DNA from: Thermoflexales bacterium
GTDB lineage: Bacteria; Chloroflexota; Anaerolineae; Fen-1058
Assembly: GCA_030834835.1 (NCBI GenBank)
Contig: JAUQXD010000207.1
Location: 1 to 5,614 of the forward strand
Direction of reading: 5' to 3'
DNA: 5,614 nucleotides
Numbering within the stretch: the stretch's first letter is position 1; each line of letters begins with the position of its first letter. The position numbers and the translations under genes are program-made. Below are positions 1-5,157 of the stretch, piece by piece. Under the pieces are notes generated by a model that made no database searches, was not told where the DNA came from, and saw only the letters and a program-made list of their open reading frames with translations.

Positions 1-801
1 CGAGCGCGGCGCGCCGCGGCCCGGCGTGTCATATAGATGTTGACCCGCGACCTGCACAAAAAACGGATGCGGCCCGGCCAGTTCGATGGCGAATTGCACT
101 TCGTCGGCGCAGAAGGGCTGATCGCTGCGCTTCGACAGTTCGATCAAGATCGAACGCGCGTCATCGTCGGAGAGCAAACCCAGCGGCAGTTCCGAGAAGA
201 TATTGAAGAACGGAGAGGACAGCGTGCTGGAATGTTCGTAGGTTAAGTCATACAAACTGCGCTTGGAGGCCGTGAGAATGACACTGCCCAGTTCGCCCGC
301 CAGGCTGCGCAATTCGCCATAGAAGTCCGGCTCGAATTGAGCATTCCGCGCCAGCGATTCGAACTCGTCCAGCATCAGCACCAGCTGCAGGCCTGCGTCG
401 CGGATGCGGCGCAGCACGCGCCGCGCGGTCAAAAACCGGATGTCGCCCGCATCGATCAGGCGTTGAATCATTTGCGCCAGATCACCGGCGGGCAGCTGTG
501 CAGCAATCGGGTCCAGCAATTCGATCCAGAAATCATCGCGCCGCGCCGAAGCCAGCCCTTCCAGATCGAGATACACGAATAGATACTGCGCCGGATCGAA
601 GCCAAAGGAGCGCAGTGTGTCCGCATCGGTCAGATGTGTTAGCAGCGAACTCTTGCCCAACTTGCGCTCGCCCACAATCGATACACACTGCTGCGTGGCG
701 ATGGCGCTGTACAGCCGTTCCAACTCGCGCTGGCGGCCGATGAAGGAAGCGGGATCAGTAATGCGTTGGCGGTTAAAGAAGGGAGTGCGGATTTGGCTCA
801 T
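1..801 (-). CDS. STAND/AAA-type ATP-binding protein, 3'-truncated by the window edge
   Basis: The first 267 residues are present; the gene continues past the left edge. An in-frame TGA lies 30 nt upstream of the ATG and no other start codon lies between them, so ATG 801 is well supported. The protein opens with FIGRQRELERL (residues 20-30), the entry motif typical of STAND and archaeal-type AAA ATPases. It then shows a Walker A loop GERKLGKSS (44-52), a Walker B strand LVLMLDEFE (140-148) and a sensor-like strand ILTASKRSL (175-183). Further on are a LPLGLLSDDDA segment and the motif GPHPFFVQVAG, which in this ATPase class fall in the helical lid or winged-helix region. Such proteins are nucleotide-dependent switches, often with a C-terminal effector or repeat domain. 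That part is missing here, so the output cannot be stated. No signal peptide is seen, so it is probably cytosolic. It seems to have its own promoter and is not evidently tied to the upstream DUF1992 gene. Confidence 0.88.
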   Translation of the reverse strand, partial: MSQIRTPFFNRQRITDPASFIGRQRELERLYSAIATQQCVSIVGERKLGKSSLLTHLTDADTLRSFGFDPAQYLFVYLDLEGLASARRDDFWIELLDPIAAQLPAGDLAQMIQRLIDAGDIRFLTARRVLRRIRDAGLQLVLMLDEFESLARNAQFEPDFYGELRSLAGELGSVILTASKRSLYDLTYEHSSTLSSPFFNIFSELPLGLLSDDDARSILIELSKRSDQPFCADEVQFAIELAGPHPFFVQVAGQHLYDTPGRGAPRS

Positions 802-822
802 AGCGCGACCTGTCGGGGCGAA

Positions 823-850
823 AGTGTATCACAGGCGCGGGGGGTGTCAA
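823..850 (-). promoter_or_regulatory. Candidate sigma70 promoter for the ATPase gene
   Basis: On the minus strand a perfect -35 TTGACA (850-845) is followed after 16 nt by TACACT (828-823), which matches 4 of 6 consensus -10 bases. A TG lies one base upstream of the -10 (831-830), giving an extended -10. Transcription would start near 816, about 15 nt before the ATG at 801. The spacer contains a run of six C and is unusually GC-rich. Assigned by eye only. Confidence 0.5.
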
Positions 851-865
851 ACGGCAGAATATGAT

Positions 866-900
866 GCAGGAGGCAAGATGCAAGATACAAGAAGCAAGCG
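866..900. repeat. Short heptamer-periodic repeat in the intergenic spacer
   Basis: Five imperfect 7-bp units follow one another on the + strand: GCAGGAG, GCAAGAT, GCAAGAT, ACAAGAA, GCAAGCG. Two units are identical and the rest differ at one to three positions. The repeat lies between the stop of the DUF1992 gene and the promoter of the ATPase gene and does not overlap either. Its purine-rich strand and 7-bp period resemble slippage-derived intergenic repeats. No function can be assigned. Confidence 0.55.
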
Positions 901-924
901 GTAGAACGTGTGGCGCGGTGCGTG

Positions 925-1362
925 TTAAAACTTTTCGGTCAAGCCCAGCCGCGTCAACTCCTCATCGATCTTCAAGGGAAAGCGCTGCAAGTGGCGCAGT
1001 GGATCGGGCAACTCCAGATTGAAGGTGCGAATCAGCGCATTGATCTCGTCGAGGCGCTGCGCGAAAATGTGCTGCGCCTTGCGCCACTCATCGTGCGCGA
1101 ACCGCCGATCGACGCTGCCGCTGCCCCACGTCTGCATCACCCATTCGTACGTGCGCTTGACCGACTGCCGCGCGATCTCGATCTTGCCGCGAATTTCGTG
1201 CTCTTTCTCCAGCCAGCGCGGCGTCACGCCCTGCTCTTGCGCCAGATGCTCAAACGGATCAGTGTCCAGGTGCGTGAAGGGTTTGCCCTTGCCGCGCAGC
1301 TGATCGAATTCGCCCGCTTGTTGCGCCTTGTGGATGTGTTCTTCGATATCGAATAGTGGCAT
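925..1362 (-). CDS. DUF1992 / DnaJ-homologue subfamily C member 28 domain protein
   Basis: A 145-residue protein of a small conserved family (DUF1992, also called the DnaJC28 conserved domain) whose biochemical role is not established. The signature is clear: an N-terminal helix IEEHIHKAQQAGEFD, the loop GKGKP (24-28), and GVTPRWLEKEHEIR (45-58), the Pro-x-Trp-Leu-Glu stretch common to the family. Late in the protein comes LDEINALIRTFNLELP, matching the conserved asparagine-rich segment that ends the domain. There is no J domain, signal peptide or membrane segment, so it is probably a soluble cytosolic protein of mostly helical fold. The reading frame stays open upstream to 1440, but ATG 1362 is chosen because a strong Shine-Dalgarno (AGGAAGGA) lies about 7 nt before it and family homology begins there. 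The flanking genes do not suggest a pathway. Confidence 0.87.
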   Translation of the reverse strand: MPLFDIEEHIHKAQQAGEFDQLRGKGKPFTHLDTDPFEHLAQEQGVTPRWLEKEHEIRGKIEIARQSVKRTYEWVMQTWGSGSVDRRFAHDEWRKAQHIFAQRLDEINALIRTFNLELPDPLRHLQRFPLKIDEELTRLGLTEKF

Positions 1363-1410
1363 GGTCGCTTCCTTCCTGTCCTGACTCGTGTGGCCGGGAA
1401 ACTGCGGCCA

Positions 1411-1440
1411 TCGGTTAAAACCGACGGCGAACTTTGTCAA
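1411..1440 (-). promoter_or_regulatory. Candidate promoter with overlapping palindrome upstream of DUF1992
   Basis: A perfect TTGACA (1440-1435, minus strand) lies about 75 nt before the DUF1992 start. No good -10 sits at the ideal distance; the best is TTTAAC (1419-1414), four of six matches with a short 15-nt spacer. That -10 is embedded in a perfect inverted repeat, TCGGTT-AA-AACCGA (1411-1424), which could be a repressor site or simply a transcript hairpin. Weak assignment. Confidence 0.3.
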
Positions 1441-1587
1441 ACCCGCGACGCGGGTTTCCTGACCTGTGCCGTCGATTTCTAATCGATGGCAATTTTAGCG
1501 GGCGGCGGCTCAAGCGCGCCCACGCCAGCCGCCGCCCTGATTGTGACCGGCGCCTTTTCTATTCAGCACGAAGTGCCGCAGCGCCGG
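1439..1587. other. Hairpin-rich non-coding region downstream of the NDH-2/HMA operon
   Basis: No convincing gene lies here. The stretch holds four inverted repeats. They are AAACCCGC/GCGGGTTT with a 3-nt loop (1439-1457); TCGATT/AATCGA with a 3-nt loop (1472-1486); an 11-bp perfect pair GGGCGGCGGCT/AGCCGCCGCCC with a 16-nt loop (1500-1510 and 1527-1537); and CCGGCGC/GCGCCGG (1547-1553 and 1581-1587), whose loop holds a small GCAC-TTC-GTGC hairpin. None is followed by a good T tract on either strand, so a classical intrinsic terminator is not demonstrated. These structures follow the last gene of a minus-strand operon, so they could end or protect its transcript, or fold as a small RNA. Confidence 0.5.
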
Positions 1588-1596
1588 GTACTACCG

Positions 1597-1692
1597 CTAA
1601 TGATGTTTGCTCTCCATGCGCAGCGCCGTGAGCAAGCCCAGAATATAGCCCGCCAAACCCACAATAACCAACGTTTGCAGATCGATCGACAT
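1597..1692 (-). CDS. 31-residue single-pass membrane peptide, unrecognised family
   Basis: A 31-codon open frame with a good ribosome site: GAGGGAG (1706-1700) ends 7 nt before the ATG and overlaps the stop codon of the HMA gene upstream, implying translational coupling. The peptide has a short polar start (MSID), one hydrophobic span of about 20 residues (5-24, LQTLVIVGLAGYILGLLTAL), and a basic tail RMESKHH. Gly15 and Gly19 form a GxxxG packing motif, often seen where helices pair. The positive tail predicts the C-terminus in the cytoplasm. I do not recognise the family. From position it may anchor or modulate its operon partners (flavoprotein and HMA protein) at the membrane, and the terminal His-His could bind metal; both are inference. 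Very short frames can occur by chance, but the ribosome site, coupling and clean membrane profile argue for a real gene. Confidence 0.62.
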   Translation of the reverse strand: MSIDLQTLVIVGLAGYILGLLTALRMESKHH

Positions 1693-1704
1693 GGCTTCAC
1701 TCCC

Positions 1705-2013
1705 TCATCCAGTCGCACGTCGCAATTTGCGCGCCAACGCTTCCAGCCAGCGCCGCGCCCAACGCCAGAGTACTTTGCCATCGACGGCGAGGGCCACATC
1801 GGCGAGTTGGCCGGAGTGACGCACGATGAATGTATCCGTCCCCGCGTCGTGCGTCACACTTTCGACATCAGGCAGCTCTGACAGAGCGGCTTTGACGTTG
1901 CGCACTCAACCCCACTCGCACAGCATGCCGGTGACTTCGATCACGGCGATCTCACCGTCGTCACTCAACACGTGTGTTTGTGGATTCACCCAGATATTGT
2001 TTAGGCTTGGCAT
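1705..2013 (-). CDS. Putative selenoprotein: small HMA-like metal-binding protein with in-frame TGA
   Basis: Read from ATG 2013, the frame gives 35 residues to a TGA (1908-1906), then continues in the same frame for 66 more to TGA 1707-1705: 102 residues if the first TGA encodes selenocysteine (U36). The junction reads GMLCEWG-U-VRNVKAALSELPDVESV. This mirrors heavy-metal-associated domains: strand IAVIEVTGM, a metal loop, helix VRNVKAALSEL, then a beta hairpin PDVESVTHDAGTDTFIV. C32 and U36 sit in the metal loop, but spacing is CxxxU rather than the usual CxxC. A long basic amphipathic helix rich in Trp and Arg ends the protein. The ATG is 5 nt after the stop of the NDH-2 gene, with only a weak ribosome site, so translation is probably coupled. 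A SECIS-like hairpin follows the TGA. Alternatives: a pseudogene with a nonsense mutation, a base error, or termination with restart at GTG 1905. A metal or thiol-redox role is inferred from the fold only. Confidence 0.63.
1872..1908 (-). promoter_or_regulatory. Candidate bacterial SECIS element following the in-frame TGA
   Basis: The minus strand carries TGA at 1908-1906, then 23 nt, then an apical loop GTC (1882-1880) closed by GCTCT/AGAGC (five perfect pairs). A single C-T mismatch and two further G-C pairs extend the stem to 1890 and 1872. Bacterial SECIS elements lie directly downstream of the UGA, within the coding region, with an apical loop 16-37 nt away and a G among the first two loop bases. 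All three conditions are met. The loop resembles the GGUC loop of the Escherichia coli fdhF SECIS. Short hairpins are common in GC-rich DNA, so this supports recoding but does not prove it. Confidence 0.55.
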
Positions 2014-2018
2014 AGTTC

Positions 2019-3320
2019 TTAACGTGGTTCGGGTTGCGTCCCGCGGGGAGGCTGTGCACTGGTGCGTGACACCTTATTCCGCAGACCGCGCACTTTGCGC
2101 AACAAAGCTACCCATTCGTGCCGCAGCAACAAACCCCGCGCCATGACCAACTTAACCCCGCCGATAGTGAACAGATAGCGCGTCTCCGCGCCGATCTTGC
2201 CCAGCCGCGCGATTAAACGCCGCACCCACACCGGCCCGATCGTGCCTACGCCCCGATACGACCCCAGCGAGATCAGCAGGCCGTCGATCAGCGGCACGTA
2301 AGGCGTTTGCACGTCGCCGTTCAAATCGGCCAGAATTTGATGGCCCGCATATTTGCCCTGTTTGGCAGCCAACTGACCGCAGGCAATCGCCACGCTGCCG
2401 TCGCGCGGATCGCGCACCAGGGCGCTGTCGCCGACGACGCTGACTTCGGGATAGTCCACTGAGCGCAGGTATTCATCCACGACGGCCGCGCTGCGTTCAC
2501 CTAACGTCAAGCCCGAGTTTACCACGAGCGCATTCGCTTTGATGCCGCCTGTCCAGATCAAAGTGCGCGTCTCGATGACTTCGCTGACGCCGTTCGTTTT
2601 TACTATCACCCGATCGGCTTCTACCCGCTCGACGGCCGTGTCCGTGCGCACGTCGATGTCCAGCTCAGCCAACACGCGGGCCGCCTCATCGACGGTCTTC
2701 CGATCGAAACCGGGCAGGACCGTTGGAGCGGCATCCACTAACACGATCTTGATCGCGTTGCGATCGAGGCCATATTCCCGCGTGAAGTCCTCTAGCCCTT
2801 CGCTTAGTTCCGTGGCAAGCTCCACGCCCGTGATGCCCGCCCCACCGATCACGATGGGATAAGGCGTCGATCGGGTTGCGCCGGTCAGCACGGATAACGT
2901 CATTTCCAGATGGCCGCGAATTTGTCGCGCATTCGACAGCGACTTCAGCATCAACGCATTTTCACTTAAGCCCGGAATGTTGAACGTGGCCGGCTGGCTG
3001 CCCAGCGCGATGATCAAGCGATCGTAGGGCACGTGACCGCGATCGGTGTGAACGGTGCGCGCCTTGAAGTCGAAGCGATCGATCTTCGCCGTGATCAATT
3101 CGACGTTGCGCGGCAGCAAGCTTGTCAACGGCAGCGCCAGCGATTCAGTCTCGATCTTGTTGACGGCGGCCTCGTGCAGTTGGAATTGCAGCAGATGATA
3201 GTCGTATTGATTGATCAGGATCACGCGCACCTGATCGGCGTGACGGCACGATCGGGCAGCGGCCAGACCCGCGTAACCTGCACCCACAATAACGATGGTT
3301 TGCTTCGAATCGGTGTTCAT
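2019..3320 (-). CDS. Type II NADH dehydrogenase-like FAD/NAD(P)-binding oxidoreductase
   Basis: A 433-residue two-dinucleotide-fold flavoprotein of the NDH-2 class, a non-proton-pumping enzyme that passes electrons from NADH through FAD to quinone at the inner membrane face. The N-terminus has the FAD-binding Rossmann motif VGAGYAG (12-18). A second motif GGAGITG (159-165) with E167 and a following strand KIVLVDAAPTVLP forms the NAD(P)H site. LIWTGGIKA (254-262) and VVGDSA (295-300) complete the FAD site; the family usually has VxGDxA here. GQLAAKQG (315-322) corresponds to the AQxAxQG quinone-side motif, and the C-terminal basic and hydrophobic helices suit monotopic membrane attachment. ATG 3320 is preferred because AGGAGG lies 4 nt before it and homology starts at once; the frame is open to a TTG at 3359. 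It is the first gene of a probable operon, with a consensus promoter and a Rex-like operator upstream. Related quinone or sulfide reductases are possible, but the cysteines expected of sulfide:quinone reductase are not evident. Confidence 0.9.
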   Translation of the reverse strand: MNTDSKQTIVIVGAGYAGLAAARSCRHADQVRVILINQYDYHLLQFQLHEAAVNKIETESLALPLTSLLPRNVELITAKIDRFDFKARTVHTDRGHVPYDRLIIALGSQPATFNIPGLSENALMLKSLSNARQIRGHLEMTLSVLTGATRSTPYPIVIGGAGITGVELATELSEGLEDFTREYGLDRNAIKIVLVDAAPTVLPGFDRKTVDEAARVLAELDIDVRTDTAVERVEADRVIVKTNGVSEVIETRTLIWTGGIKANALVVNSGLTLGERSAAVVDEYLRSVDYPEVSVVGDSALVRDPRDGSVAIACGQLAAKQGKYAGHQILADLNGDVQTPYVPLIDGLLISLGSYRGVGTIGPVWVRRLIARLGKIGAETRYLFTIGGVKLVMARGLLLRHEWVALLRKVRGLRNKVSRTSAQPPRGTQPEPR

Positions 3321-3408
3321 GAGGCCTCCTTGTGCTTCTAGCCAATCCTTCAGGGTCAAGTGTACTGTGTCGTTAATTTAGATGATATTCGTCATATTTA
3401 TATTGTGA

Positions 3409-3437
3409 ATTATAGAGCATGATTGTGAATTTGTCAA
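3409..3437 (-). promoter_or_regulatory. Consensus sigma70 promoter of the NDH-2/HMA/membrane-peptide operon
   Basis: The minus strand has a perfect -35 TTGACA (3437-3432) and a perfect -10 TATAAT (3414-3409) separated by exactly 17 nt. It lies in an AT-rich island about 90 nt upstream of the NDH-2 start, between that gene and the terminator of the cytochrome gene. The expected start near 3402 gives a leader of roughly 80 nt. A promoter this strong usually needs a repressor, in keeping with the overlapping Rex-like site. Confidence 0.85.
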
Positions 3438-3440
3438 CAA
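3423..3440. promoter_or_regulatory. Rex-like operator overlapping the -35 box
   Basis: The 18 bp on the + strand read TTGTGAA-TTTG-TCAACAA. The operator of Rex, the NADH/NAD+-sensing repressor, is TTGTGAA-N4-TTCACAA; here the first half matches 7 of 7 and the second 5 of 7. It covers the whole -35 box. A further isolated half-site TTGTGAA lies at 3403-3409, exactly 20 bp away in the same orientation and touching the -10. NADH dehydrogenase genes are classical Rex targets, so the site fits the gene it precedes. No Rex gene is in the window. Confidence 0.5.
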
Positions 3441-3460
3441 TCTTTAAGGAATTTGTACCG

Positions 3461-3500
3461 TACAACAAAAACGCCCCCGACCTGTATCAAGCCGGGGGCG
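3461..3500 (-). terminator. Intrinsic terminator of the multihaem cytochrome gene
   Basis: Shortly after the cytochrome stop codon the minus strand forms an 8-bp perfect GC-rich stem, CGCCCCCG (3500-3493) with CGGGGGCG (3479-3472), around a 13-nt loop. TTTTTGTTGT follows directly (3471-3462). This is a textbook Rho-independent terminator. It separates the cytochrome unit from the NDH-2 operon promoter that begins about 25 nt further on. Confidence 0.9.
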
Positions 3501-3516
3501 AGACAACACACGGATG

Positions 3517-5157
3517 TTACTTGAGAACGAGCGGCAGATAGACCCGCGCGACGGGAACGATCGTGATGTCTGTTACCTTCAGGCTGTGCGTGGCACTAAA
3601 CGTCGAAGTCGCTGTGATCGTCGTTCTGTCCGTGACCCCGCGCGAACCGCTGCCCGGCACGTTGACGGTCACCGTCATCACACGCGACTGGCCGAAATCA
3701 AGCGCCACCGACGGGGGCGCAGTTACGGCCGCCCACCCTGTGGAACTGGACCACGTCAGCGAGTAGGTGTCGCTGACGTTGCCCGTGTTCTTCAACGTGT
3801 GGGTATACATTACGCTCGCGCCGGGTTCGGGTGCGCTGCTGCGATCAGGCTCGAACACGAAGTCGCGAATCGTCGGGGCCACCACGCCGTGCGGCCCGGC
3901 CCCGGCCGGCCACGTGCTGTGGCACACCGTGCACATATCCAGCGTTCCGGGGTGTCCCTGCAGATCGATGAACTTGATCGCATCGCGCGGCTGCGTGCTG
4001 GTGGCAATGGCATGCGTGCTGTCGTGGCAGCCTTCGCAATAGATGCCGCCGTGATCCTTGGACATGCGATACAGCGGCTGATCTTGATCATACTGGCCGC
4101 TGTCGTGACAGGTGTCGCAGCGCGGTTCGTTCAACCATGGATCGGGATTCTGCGACACTTGCTGCATCGTGCCGTGGCAGTCGACGCAGTCCATGCCCTG
4201 CGCCGACATCACATCGCGCAAACACTTAGTGTCAGGTCCCGGATGGCAGTTGTAGCAGCCGGCGGTGGTGTTGGCCACTTCCTCTTTGTGCTTGTCGTGC
4301 ATCGCTCTGGACAGACTGGGAATGCCCGGCACGCCGGGTGCGCCGATGGCATTGGACGAATGGCACTCCGCGCACAATACGGGGCGCTGACTCATCAGCG
4401 AACCCGTGTGGCCGGGCGGATATTCGTCCTGATTCTCGTCGTCGTGCTTCATCAGGATGTTTTGCTCGACCACGCCGGTCGCAATGTCTTCATTGCCCTC
4501 GCCGTTGTCGCTGTGGCAGCGATCGCAGCGCATCTCGGTGGACACGGGCGCAACGACCGTCGCGCGCGTCAACTCCGCCTGAGTATTAGCGTCTCTCACC
4601 ACCACCTGCGCCAGTTGATACGGATCACGCAGATTCCAGTTGTTGTCGTTGTACTCCGTAATCGGGATCCACTCCGCTACAAAGTGATCGGTTTTGGCGT
4701 CCAGTGTGCCGGTCAATCCCTTCCCCGCCAGACCGATGTTGTCGGGCAAATTGCTGCTCAACCCAAAAATCGATCGGGCGTTTTGCACGCCGTTGTACGG
4801 ATTGGCGCTCCAGAAATTCGATTTACCGATCGAGTAGGTGTTGCTCGGAAACGAGTACTCGACAGTGACGCCGGTAGTAATCACCTGTGGCGGATTGCCC
4901 ACCTTGATCACCTGCGCCCACAGGGTATTGGCGGGCGGCAGCACAGCCAGATCGTTGAAGTCCCGATTGTAGCAGTGCATGCCCAGATCGTTCCAAGACA
5001 ACACGATGTATTGCCGATCGGTATTCACTTTGACCGGCGGGGCAAAGGCGGTCGCGCCGCCGGGGGCGGGCGCGATAGACGACGTTATGACGATCGTTAG
5101 GCCGACAATCGTCATAGCCGTCAACATCATCCAAAACAAACGTGTCCGGTTGAACAT
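3517..5157 (-). CDS. Secreted seven-haem c-type cytochrome with C-terminal beta-sandwich domain
   Basis: A 546-residue exported multihaem cytochrome, presumably for electron transfer outside the cytoplasmic membrane. ATG 5157 is chosen because AGGAGGGAG precedes it closely and a signal sequence begins there: basic MFNRTR, then a hydrophobic core (about 7-27). An N-terminal non-haem domain (about 45-205) opens with WNDLGMHCYNRDF and contains one isolated Cys62. Seven CxxCH haem sites follow, with Cys at 211, 262, 301, 324, 347, 374 and 409. Scattered extra His (for example 238, 250, 287, 290, 369) may act as distal ligands. Residues about 435-533 look like a NEW3/CARDB-type immunoglobulin-like domain (TLKNTGNVSDTYSL, then SRVMTVTVNVP). 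The protein ends in VYLPLVLK, a tail I associate with exported Chloroflexota proteins. The redox partner and substrate are unknown. The Haem_bd gene lies 115 nt upstream; a strong terminator follows. Confidence 0.9.
   Translation of the reverse strand: MFNRTRLFWMMLTAMTIVGLTIVITSSIAPAPGGATAFAPPVKVNTDRQYIVLSWNDLGMHCYNRDFNDLAVLPPANTLWAQVIKVGNPPQVITTGVTVEYSFPSNTYSIGKSNFWSANPYNGVQNARSIFGLSSNLPDNIGLAGKGLTGTLDAKTDHFVAEWIPITEYNDNNWNLRDPYQLAQVVVRDANTQAELTRATVVAPVSTEMRCDRCHSDNGEGNEDIATGVVEQNILMKHDDENQDEYPPGHTGSLMSQRPVLCAECHSSNAIGAPGVPGIPSLSRAMHDKHKEEVANTTAGCYNCHPGPDTKCLRDVMSAQGMDCVDCHGTMQQVSQNPDPWLNEPRCDTCHDSGQYDQDQPLYRMSKDHGGIYCEGCHDSTHAIATSTQPRDAIKFIDLQGHPGTLDMCTVCHSTWPAGAGPHGVVAPTIRDFVFEPDRSSAPEPGASVMYTHTLKNTGNVSDTYSLTWSSSTGWAAVTAPPSVALDFGQSRVMTVTVNVPGSGSRGVTDRTTITATSTFSATHSLKVTDITIVPVARVYLPLVLK

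Noticed and set aside
910..1356. A 148-codon open frame on the + strand opposite DUF1992
   Set aside because: The minus strand has a clear family match and a strong ribosome site. The + frame has no recognisable motif and is a shadow.
1363..1440. An N-terminal extension of DUF1992 starting at 1440
   Set aside because: The added residues do not look like the family, the stretch contains the candidate promoter and palindrome, and the strong ribosome site points to ATG 1362.
1563..1799. A 78-codon minus-strand frame overlapping the HMA and membrane-peptide genes
   Set aside because: It is out of frame with both, lacks a ribosome site, and has a Trp/Arg/Cys-rich composition typical of a shifted frame.
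1705..1905. A separate 66-residue gene starting at GTG 1905
   Set aside because: The GTG is immediately after the TGA and lacks a ribosome site. Starting there would remove the first strand and the metal loop of the HMA domain. It remains a fallback if Sec insertion is disproved.
3321..3359. An N-terminal extension of the flavoprotein from TTG 3359
   Set aside because: The extension covers the AGGAGG ribosome site for ATG 3320, and the FAD-binding motif begins right after that ATG, as normal for the family.
3514..5100. A 528-codon open frame on the + strand lying opposite the cytochrome gene
   Set aside because: It is an antisense shadow of a GC-rich gene. The product is rich in Arg, His and Ala with no domain pattern, while the opposite strand has a ribosome site, a signal peptide, seven CxxCH motifs and a terminator.
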